Below are positions 56,125-63,328 of a stretch of 64,000 bases of DNA, in pieces (position 1 is the first letter of the stretch; each line of letters opens with the position of its first letter). Source of the stretch: Paenibacillus tundrae. GTDB lineage: Bacteria > Bacillota > Bacilli > Paenibacillales > Paenibacillaceae. A model generated the notes under the pieces. That model was not told the DNA's origin, ran no database searches, and was given only the letters and a program-made list of their open reading frames with translations. The stretch covers positions 124,001 to 188,000 of the forward strand of contig NZ_JAUSTI010000010.1 in assembly GCF_030812775.1 (NCBI RefSeq), given 5' to 3'. Both the position numbers and the translations under genes were made by a program.

Positions 56125-56508
56125 ATGTTGAACAAACATCAGAAAATACAGTTCAGTCAAATGGTGGAGCGCTCTGTGGAACAGGCTACTAAGAATCTTT
56201 CAGGCACTAAGGGGGTGGTTTCCGTCCGATTAAGTCAGGAGGAGATTGATGTGATCGACCAACTGGTATTTTTGGAATTGGCCAAAAATCGCTCGGATGC
56301 TACAGCGATGTTAATTCGGGAAGGAATTCGAACTCATGAGTCACTGTTTAACGAGATGAGGGAGTACACTGCAGAGCTGGAACAGGTCAAAGCCAAAATG
56401 CAGCGAAGAATCCAAGAATCAGGTCTAGTCGGACGTTTACAACAGGCGGATGATCGCGAAGAGATTCCAAATGGAGGCGATGGACATGAATCAAAAAGCA
56501 ACGACTAA
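56125..56508 (+). CDS. Ribbon-helix-helix (CopG/Arc-like) regulator
   Basis: 127 residues. The RHH motif is VVSVRLSQEEIDVIDQLV followed by NRSDATAMLIREGI (about residues 30-72), then a Glu/Gln/Arg-rich coiled coil. GGAGG precedes ATG 56125 by only 4 bases, so TTG at the third next base position is a possible alternative; the protein would barely change. Its 3' end overlaps the MFS gene by 23 bases, so it probably represses the operon and is translationally coupled to the transporter. Confidence 0.8.
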   Translation: MLNKHQKIQFSQMVERSVEQATKNLSGTKGVVSVRLSQEEIDVIDQLVFLELAKNRSDATAMLIREGIRTHESLFNEMREYTAELEQVKAKMQRRIQESGLVGRLQQADDREEIPNGGDGHESKSND

Positions 56509-57781
56509 GACTCGCGAAGGTGGCTACCTTGCAGTGTTACGAATTCCTTCCTTTACGGTATTGCTGGTGGGGAGGCTTGTCTCGGGTGCAGGTCAGATTT
56601 TATTTTCCATGGCTACGATGTGGTATATCTTGCAATTGACGGAATCCGCGCTTGCTGCTGCGTTAATTCCAATGCTTCCATACTTAATTTATGCCTTTCT
56701 AGGTATACCGCTGGCAACGATCAGTGACCGCCTACCGAAGAAACAGCTGCTGATCTGGACGGACATTTGGCGAGCAGTTATTGCATGTATTCTTGCGATT
56801 TTATTTCTGACGGAGGCCATGCTTCCATGGCATATCTACGCGGCTAACCTGCTCATTGCGATTCTTGGTTTCATGTTTAACCCTGCAACGCAGACGGTGA
56901 TTCCGGCCATTCTCCCTAAACCGGCAGAGCAACTCGCTCCAGCCAATGCACTATTGAACTCTTCCTCCAAAACGATTGAATTGTTAGGGTACGCCGTAGG
57001 AGGAATTCTAATCGCCTTCATCTCCGTACAGTCCATCCTGTTTATCTATGCCATCACTTTTCTGCTATCCGCACTTGCGATCGCCTTTATTCGTATCCCT
57101 GTGACCAAGGTTGTCAAACAAAAAGGATTTTCAGGTTTTGTCAAAGACAGCATGCAGGGCATCACCTTTTTATTTTCAAACAAAGTTCTGGCCTGCTGTA
57201 TTATTTTTGGGGCAATTATCAATTTTGCGGGTGCACCACTGCATATCTTCACACCGATATTTGCCAATATGGTGCTTGAAGCTGGGCCACAAGGGTATGG
57301 ATTGCTTCAGTCGGCTTTTGCCGCTGGCAGTATTGTCGGTTCTTTGCTTAGTGGCAAATATGCCAAACGTCTGTCGCTAGCCCATTGGTTCCTAATCAGT
57401 TATCTGATCTCGGGCGCAAGTTTACTATTCATGCCGATGTATCCTAACATATTTTTTGCGATTGCCTGTTCATTCCTGTTAATGCTGGGACTTGCTCTTG
57501 TAAACGTACCGCTGGTCACATCTATCCTGCTATCCACGCCGGAAGAAAAAAGAGGACGGGTCATGAACAGCATGGGCGTACTCATGAGTGGTGTTAGCAA
57601 CCCGCTCGGCCTGTTACTCGGAGGATGGTTAATTGAAGCGTATAATCCATCCTGGGTATACATGGGTATCGGTATATTTGTCATTTTTATGGGCTCGGCA
57701 AGTTTGTTTGTTCGGCCTTTTCGAGAAGATCGAGACAGACATACCTCACATCGCTCTACCTCAGTTTCGTCTGAAATTTGA
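56486..57781 (+). CDS. MFS transporter (MdrP/YfmO-like exporter)
   Basis: 431 residues, about 12 membrane helices. PLATISDRLPKKQLL after helix 2 is the MFS signature; the sequence AILPKPAEQLAPANALLNSSSKTIELLGYAVGG before helices 5-6 is typical of the enterobactin/macrolide-exporter branch. ATG 56486 has GGAGG 8 bases upstream and lies inside the RHH gene. It could be a drug exporter. It directly precedes the lanthipeptide locus, so a role in peptide export is possible but not shown. Confidence 0.88.
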   Translation: MNQKATTKTREGGYLAVLRIPSFTVLLVGRLVSGAGQILFSMATMWYILQLTESALAAALIPMLPYLIYAFLGIPLATISDRLPKKQLLIWTDIWRAVIACILAILFLTEAMLPWHIYAANLLIAILGFMFNPATQTVIPAILPKPAEQLAPANALLNSSSKTIELLGYAVGGILIAFISVQSILFIYAITFLLSALAIAFIRIPVTKVVKQKGFSGFVKDSMQGITFLFSNKVLACCIIFGAIINFAGAPLHIFTPIFANMVLEAGPQGYGLLQSAFAAGSIVGSLLSGKYAKRLSLAHWFLISYLISGASLLFMPMYPNIFFAIACSFLLMLGLALVNVPLVTSILLSTPEEKRGRVMNSMGVLMSGVSNPLGLLLGGWLIEAYNPSWVYMGIGIFVIFMGSASLFVRPFREDRDRHTSHRSTSVSSEI

Positions 57782-57792
57782 TGTCAGATCAT

Positions 57793-57822
57793 CCCTTTTT
57801 ATATAGAAAAATCAAGGGTTTT
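57793..57822 (+). terminator. Imperfect hairpin after the MFS gene
   Basis: CCCTT/AAGGG with inner TTTTT/AAAAA arms between 57793 and 57818, followed by TTTT. It would separate the MFS transcript from the lanthipeptide operon. Confidence 0.45.
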
Positions 57823-57954
57823 AGCGATTATCACACAACGATAATGGAATTAGTAGATAATTTTTGTAAAAAAATTCAATTAAAAAGAAGGAATTTAAAA
57901 ATTTATGTAGAAATTGGTTTATAAGAGGGGGAGACAAATGGGAGGTAATTTATC

Positions 57955-58092
57955 ATGGAAAACAAGGAAATTTTATCTGTACAGGATTTGATGGCTCTGG
58001 AGGTTGAAGAGGATAACAATATGTTCGAGGAAACTAGCTTGTGTACCGTGTGCAGCTGGACAAGCTCACAAACGATTGTTGTAGAGGCTTAG
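57955..58092 (+). CDS. lanA: Lanthipeptide precursor, class III/IV type
   Basis: 45-residue precursor. Leader of about 26 residues with the motif EILSVQDLMALEVEE, matching the ILxLQ-type recognition helix of class III precursors, then acidic DNNMFEE. Core about 27-45: TSLCTVCSWTSSQTIVVEA with Thr27, Ser28, Cys30, Thr31, Cys33, Ser34, Thr36, Ser37, Ser38, Thr40. GGGAGG lies 9 bases before the ATG. It is followed after 121 bases by the modifying enzyme. Only Thr27, Ser28 and Thr31 precede a Cys; S28-x-x-T31-x-C33 is a shortened version of the labionin motif SxxSxxxC. I found no second precursor nearby. Confidence 0.88.
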   Translation: MENKEILSVQDLMALEVEEDNNMFEETSLCTVCSWTSSQTIVVEA

Positions 58093-58213
58093 AACTCTTC
58101 ATCGTCTCGAACCACTGAATGATTCTTTAAGATAAGTCTTTGATTTCGCATTACTAAACTAAAATAATTGTACCTCCCCCTCTTACTTTACTTCAAAAAA
58201 GGAGTGATTCTCA

Positions 58214-60973
58214 TTGAAATTAGCAAGCGTGACTGAAAAGAAGGACGCCTATGAGAACGCCTTAGAACATATAATCCGGGATCTACCCGAATCCATCCAA
58301 TGGTCGAATGACGGCCATTGGATTTGTTTTAAACCGGAAGAATTGACGCTTCCTGCACAGGGCTGGAAGATTCATTTATCGGTTATACCTGTGGAGGGTG
58401 CAGAATTGCTGCATAGGATTACGCCGATTCTGACAACGTATGGTGTGATGTGGAAAGCAGTGAGTAGTGGACTGAAGTTAATTGAAACATCCAATGGTTC
58501 TACACCGCTCCCTCAGACCGGGAAGTGTGTGACCATCTACGCACGCAGTGATGAGCAGTTTATGCAATTGCTGGAGGAGTTAAATGACTGTACGAAAGAT
58601 TTGAAAGGTCCTTCAATCCCTACGGATCGGGCTTACCAGGGGAGTTCTTGTGTATTTTATCGCTATGGGGCTTTTGTAGACCGGTTCTATTATGATCGTT
58701 ACTCTTGCGCAAAAGTATATGCCATCCAGAACCCGGGAGGTGGACTGGAGGAAGACCGGAGAACACCTGGCCGATATAAACCCGAGTGGGTAGAAGAGCC
58801 GGAAGAACTGGTGAGAATACAGACTCAATGGAAAAATGAAAATGAAGCGACATGCAATCCTTCGAGTTCCAGTAACAATGAATTTGGAATACGTAAAATC
58901 AGGGTAAAGCGGGTGCTCAAAAAGTCAGGCAAGGGAGGTGTATTTCTTGTCTCCACGTCTCAGAATGAGCAAGCTGTCATGAAAGAAGCCGTTCATCTCA
59001 TGCGTGTTGATGGTGCCGGACGTTCAGCCCATGATTATCTGAATAACGAGTATCATGTTCTGGATCTAATGAAAGATACCGGATATACGCCGCGACCCAT
59101 TGATCTATTCAGCTTCCAGCAGAATCGATATCTCATGCTGGAGTACTTCGAGAGTATCAGCTTGCGTGAGTACATCCATCGCAGACATGTAGCTGCCGAT
59201 TATAATCAGGCAGAATTTTACCGAGTCAGCTCAGAAATTTTGGATATTGTACAGCAGTTTCACGATAAAGGCATTGTCATCAATGATCTAACCCCGAACA
59301 ATATTGTGGTGTTGACCGACGACGGAAGTGTGCGATTAATTGATCTGGAGTTAGCTTATGTGAAGGACAGTAGCAGTCAGGCAAAACCATTAACAGGACA
59401 TACACCTGGTTATGTGCTTCGAGGAAGAGAGCACAGTCAGCGATCGGAATACGCGGATGACCTCTACGCTCTGGGGGCCGTTTATTATTATATGGCATCC
59501 TCGATGGATCCTTATCTGAAATACAGACAGTCTCATCTGTCTGCCGGAAAAGCATACTTAGATAATCTCACTCATACACAGCTTCGTGGACTGGGAAGTC
59601 TGGGGATCGAGATCATGTCTGGGCAATATAACGAGTTATCGGAAATACGTAAACAGTTAGCGCGTTTATATGAGCAAGAGAAAGTTGATGTAAGCAGGAG
59701 CGAACCAGTCCCAGTCTCCTGCATAAACGAAACGGATATGACGGCAGAAGTAGTACTTCATCAAGCCGAACTCATGGCAAATAAGTTGCATGATTCCCTT
59801 GATTTTAGCAACCCTCACCAGCTGTATCCGGAGAATAGCATGAGCAAGATGTTCCACCCGGCCAATTTCAATTTTGGCTGGACAGGGATGGCCTACGGCT
59901 TTCATCAGCTCGGTGAGATCACACAAAACAGAAAGTACCATCAGTACGCACGTGAAGTACTCGAGTGGTTATTAAGTCATACGCCTTATGTTCCTGAAGA
60001 AACGCCAGAGAGCTTATATTTTGGCTATGGGGCTGTTCCCTGGGCGTTGGCACTGACAGCCAAGGCACTGGATGATGAACCACTACTTCGTATTGCCGAA
60101 GATCTTGCGGTGGAGATGACAAGGCATGATCCGGTTCAAACGAATATCAGTCATGGCGCAGCAGGCTTAGGGCTAATGCTACTGGAGGTACATCGTCATG
60201 GGGGCTGTGCGGAACTTTTAACTAGAGCTGACGAACTTGGTGGATTCATTTTGGAGCAGGAGAAAAGAACAGAAGATGGGCTAAGTATGTGGGAGGTGAA
60301 GGAAAAGACGGACAAGAAAGGCCATGAGTCGTTTGGATTTTCGCATGGCATTGCAGGGATCGGTTATTTTTTGCTTGCCCTAGCGGATGTAACAGGGAGA
60401 GACGAGTATTATTCGGCGGTTAGACGCATTGTGCATACACTGGAGCGTACGAGTTACGAAGGGCTTCATGGCGTCAGGTTGTGGCCTGCATCCCCCGAAA
60501 AGCCGGACGCACTATGGGTGCACTGGTGCAATGGTTCAGCAGGCATTGGCCGATTTTTGCTGACTGCAGCGGAGACCTTGCAAGACCCGGTATGTTACAG
60601 ACTCGGTCAGCAAGCTGCAGATGCGGTAGCCCAATCAACGATTTTTGCTTCTTTTGGTCAATGTCATGGAATCGCTGGGAACGGGGACTTTTTGTTGATG
60701 GCGGATCGGAGCTTTCCTGGCCGATATGAAGCCAAGTTGAAAGAGTATACACGAAGTCTACACGTGCTTCGCAGTGATAGGCAGGAAGACTTGTGGATGT
60801 GGCCGCTGGAGGATATGGAATCCTTCTCCCCAGACTATATGACAGGATATATGGGGATTTACGCTTTCCTGCTTCGTCGATTTTATCCGGCGGTTTCGTT
60901 TGAGCCAGTGGTGTATTCGGGTTTTGACCAGAACAGGGAGGTACAGGTGTATGATGCAAACATCCATAGCTGA
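58214..60973 (+). CDS. lanKC: Lanthipeptide synthetase (lyase-kinase-cyclase, LanKC/LanL type)
   Basis: 919-residue tri-functional enzyme that phosphorylates and eliminates Ser/Thr of the precursor and forms thioether rings. N-terminal lyase about 1-230 (FYRYGAFVDRFYYDRY near 148, RRTPGRYKPEW near 185), kinase about 235-510 with glycine-rich GGVFLV near 240, Lys in VMKEA near 256, catalytic NDLTPNN near 357 and metal DLE near 376, then a LanC-like cyclase about 545-919. Cyclase motifs are ISHGAAGLG, FSHGIAGIG, HWCNGSAGIG and QCHGIAGNG. Cys772, Cys817 and His818 match the three zinc ligands of LanC, which class III LanKC usually lack and class IV LanL keep. TTG start with GGAG 9 bases upstream. 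Confidence 0.93.
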   Translation: MKLASVTEKKDAYENALEHIIRDLPESIQWSNDGHWICFKPEELTLPAQGWKIHLSVIPVEGAELLHRITPILTTYGVMWKAVSSGLKLIETSNGSTPLPQTGKCVTIYARSDEQFMQLLEELNDCTKDLKGPSIPTDRAYQGSSCVFYRYGAFVDRFYYDRYSCAKVYAIQNPGGGLEEDRRTPGRYKPEWVEEPEELVRIQTQWKNENEATCNPSSSSNNEFGIRKIRVKRVLKKSGKGGVFLVSTSQNEQAVMKEAVHLMRVDGAGRSAHDYLNNEYHVLDLMKDTGYTPRPIDLFSFQQNRYLMLEYFESISLREYIHRRHVAADYNQAEFYRVSSEILDIVQQFHDKGIVINDLTPNNIVVLTDDGSVRLIDLELAYVKDSSSQAKPLTGHTPGYVLRGREHSQRSEYADDLYALGAVYYYMASSMDPYLKYRQSHLSAGKAYLDNLTHTQLRGLGSLGIEIMSGQYNELSEIRKQLARLYEQEKVDVSRSEPVPVSCINETDMTAEVVLHQAELMANKLHDSLDFSNPHQLYPENSMSKMFHPANFNFGWTGMAYGFHQLGEITQNRKYHQYAREVLEWLLSHTPYVPEETPESLYFGYGAVPWALALTAKALDDEPLLRIAEDLAVEMTRHDPVQTNISHGAAGLGLMLLEVHRHGGCAELLTRADELGGFILEQEKRTEDGLSMWEVKEKTDKKGHESFGFSHGIAGIGYFLLALADVTGRDEYYSAVRRIVHTLERTSYEGLHGVRLWPASPEKPDALWVHWCNGSAGIGRFLLTAAETLQDPVCYRLGQQAADAVAQSTIFASFGQCHGIAGNGDFLLMADRSFPGRYEAKLKEYTRSLHVLRSDRQEDLWMWPLEDMESFSPDYMTGYMGIYAFLLRRFYPAVSFEPVVYSGFDQNREVQVYDANIHS

Positions 60974-61751
60974 TATCCTGCCGCAATGTCAACGTGAACA
61001 TGGAAAAGGTGGGGATCGGTACTATGCAAGTGAACCTGGAATAAGGGAAAAGATCTCTTCAGTTCTGGTGATTGATCATGGACAAGGTCAATATATGCTG
61101 GATCTATGGAGTGAGGTTCAATCCTTCTCCTACTGGGAGGAGCGAATCACATCCCTCTTGGACACGTTGTCCGATTCCTCTATATTTGTAACTGCACCTG
61201 CTTCGTTTCCATGGGAAAGGCTCGGGTATAAGGCAGATGTGCTTGCTCATCGATATCGGTTCTACGGTCATTTGAAGCACATTTCTGTTCCAGATATGCC
61301 TGATCAGGAAGGACAGTGGTTGTCCGCAGAGGGTCAAGAGGAAGTTACGGCTCATTTGCTTCAAAGCAGTGATCCAACATGCCCCGGAATACAAGCTGCA
61401 CGCCATGCGGTAAATGATATTTATGCGGGTGTGTATGGCGAATTATTGTCTGGATCGGGAATTGTGGAGGTAGGAGGGGCGAAGATCGGAGGCTGCCTAT
61501 TAAGTGATGAGTTTGGTAGCATACTCCTGTCGCATATCTTCACGGTACCTGTTGCAAAACGCAAGGGATGGGCCAAGTGGCTTGTTGCCTATGGTCTCCA
61601 TCAGTGTAGTTCCCACCCTGAACAGCAGATTAAAGCTTCACTTGATGCAAACAATCAAGGTAGCTATCGTTTGATGACTGCATTGCCGTTACAGCAGGTG
61701 CCTGAACTTATACACGTATGCCAAATCAGGAAGGAGCGGAAGCTCTCATGA
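60951..61751 (+). CDS. GNAT-like acetyltransferase in the lanthipeptide operon
   Basis: 266 residues. The C-terminal third has the GNAT core: KIGGCLLSDEFGSILLSHIFTVPVAKRKGWAKWLVAYGL (acetyl-CoA loop RKGWA) and KASLDANNQGSYRLMTAL. The N-terminal 150 residues are not recognisable. ATG 60951 (GGGAGG 9 bases upstream) lies inside the synthetase gene, a 23-base overlap that implies coupled translation. Probably acylates the modified peptide or gives self-protection; inferred from position. Confidence 0.75.
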   Translation: MMQTSIADILPQCQREHGKGGDRYYASEPGIREKISSVLVIDHGQGQYMLDLWSEVQSFSYWEERITSLLDTLSDSSIFVTAPASFPWERLGYKADVLAHRYRFYGHLKHISVPDMPDQEGQWLSAEGQEEVTAHLLQSSDPTCPGIQAARHAVNDIYAGVYGELLSGSGIVEVGGAKIGGCLLSDEFGSILLSHIFTVPVAKRKGWAKWLVAYGLHQCSSHPEQQIKASLDANNQGSYRLMTALPLQQVPELIHVCQIRKERKLS

Positions 61752-63328
61752 AGCCTGTTTTGCTGGACAGTAGAGACTATCATGTTCTGAGAAGTACGTG
61801 GTTTCGTGCGAGTCATGAGCCTGGACTATTTGTGATTGAAGGACGTTCAGAGACGGTGAAGCATGAGCTTCAGAAACTCAGCATGCATTGGCAAGACAAG
61901 GCCATTTCAATCCTTCTCGATGATGCGTATAACACGTTGCCACTCATTTATCAGTTGAATCCGGTTCATCCGATGGATGATCTGGTAGCCTGCAAAAATG
62001 CGTTATTGAGGTTCCATAGATCCGGCTGGGCGCCGGGGTCACGCCAATGGATTCTGGTTGAGGTGGTCTCTGGTCTGCACCCTGCCGACCTTGGGGCGAT
62101 TCATCATCTGCTCTATCGTCAAAAACTAAAGGGCGTTAGCGTAGTCTTATTTTTTCATCAATATCCCGTGAGAGTAACCCCTCCCAGAGATGCACCAAAG
62201 CTGGCTATTTCACTAGTGAGAGATACACCAGAACAGACCCGGTGTTTGTTGAATGAACAGCTACGAATGGCAAGTAGGGATTGGGAGATAGAAGAGGAGA
62301 TAGGTCAGAAGGAAGCGCAAACGCCAGCACAACGTACGGAAGAAATCCGGATTGAATCCAAAAATAACGCCCAAGGCAAATTCCAACAAAAAGTTCATAC
62401 TAAAGCCCAACGCAAAGCTCTGGCTCTTTATAACAGGCTGGCCTGGATTTTGTTGTGCAAATCGAATAATTCACTCCGGTACAAGGCTTGTTTTCGTTTT
62501 TTCACTCGAAATGCTATGTTCCAACGATTATCGGCAGCCCAGCAGGCTATTTTATGGTTTGAATTGGGTCAATTGTTAACGAAAAATGGGAATGATTATG
62601 TTGCGGCGAGAGAGTGTTATACCCGAGCTCGGGCTGTTCTGGAGCATGAGGATTTAAGCGAAATCTATCGCATTGGTAAGGAGGCTGCACTGGATAACGG
62701 TGAAGCATTGATCGACTTGCAGGAAGGTCACATCACACGCGCCATTGAACTGGAGAAGCGAGCTGGGTTGCGTATTCTCCAGCTTCCTCCAGGGCCTGAT
62801 CGGCACGTTTTCCAGATTCAAACGGCTTTAAACATCGCAGGTTTACAAATTCGGGCAGGGCTTCTGATGGAGGCTGAAACGACACTGATCCGGGCTGAGA
62901 AGCTGTGTACTGGTGTGTACTCGGAATGGTTGGGTCAAGTCCTCCAATTAAAAATGGCGGTGTATCAACAGCTCGGAGAGAACGAATTAGAGTACAAAAT
63001 GTTAATCCAGGTGCTGAGGATGAAGAGTGGTTCGATTCATTCCAAATTGCTACAGCGTGCGGTTGAAGTAGCTGGGATGCTGATTCAGCAAGGGAAAGAG
63101 GAACATGCAGCAGAGGTATACCGCCTTTTGATAGCGGGACTGCCAGCCGCCAGTGTGCAACAAATTCGTTTGATTCGGCAAGCGTTAAGTGGTTTGGGAA
63201 CAGAGACACCCGCAGCAGCAGCCACTCAGCAACAGCTTACACTAAAGCTAGAATTACAGTTGGATTCCTGGGAGGAATTTAAGCACTGGCATGAGGGGAG
63301 GGAACCCAGTTGGGCAATCCATTCCTGA
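61748..63328 (+). CDS. TPR protein with degenerate P-loop-like N-terminus
   Basis: 526 residues. The C-terminal half (about 230-500) is helical TPR-like: WFELGQLLTKNGNDYVAARECYTRARAVL, NGEALIDLQEGHITRAIELEKRAG, and TALNIAGLQIRAGLLMEAETTLIRAEKL. The N-terminal 190 residues resemble the ATPase part of STAND/MalT proteins, but FVIEGRSETVKHEL stands where a GxxxxGKT loop would be and there is no DNA-binding domain. ATG 61748 overlaps the previous stop by 4 bases, with AGGAG about 11 bases upstream. It may be a scaffold or protein-interaction subunit of the maturation complex. No close family recognised. Confidence 0.65.
   Translation: MKPVLLDSRDYHVLRSTWFRASHEPGLFVIEGRSETVKHELQKLSMHWQDKAISILLDDAYNTLPLIYQLNPVHPMDDLVACKNALLRFHRSGWAPGSRQWILVEVVSGLHPADLGAIHHLLYRQKLKGVSVVLFFHQYPVRVTPPRDAPKLAISLVRDTPEQTRCLLNEQLRMASRDWEIEEEIGQKEAQTPAQRTEEIRIESKNNAQGKFQQKVHTKAQRKALALYNRLAWILLCKSNNSLRYKACFRFFTRNAMFQRLSAAQQAILWFELGQLLTKNGNDYVAARECYTRARAVLEHEDLSEIYRIGKEAALDNGEALIDLQEGHITRAIELEKRAGLRILQLPPGPDRHVFQIQTALNIAGLQIRAGLLMEAETTLIRAEKLCTGVYSEWLGQVLQLKMAVYQQLGENELEYKMLIQVLRMKSGSIHSKLLQRAVEVAGMLIQQGKEEHAAEVYRLLIAGLPAASVQQIRLIRQALSGLGTETPAAAATQQQLTLKLELQLDSWEEFKHWHEGREPSWAIHS

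Noticed and set aside
57852..57936. Possible second small peptide before lanA (about 26 codons from ATG 57845)
   Set aside because: No ribosome site and no leader motif or Cys pattern.
60474..61001. 175-codon minus-strand frame opposite the lanthipeptide synthetase
   Set aside because: Antisense shadow of the cyclase domain, with no ribosome site.
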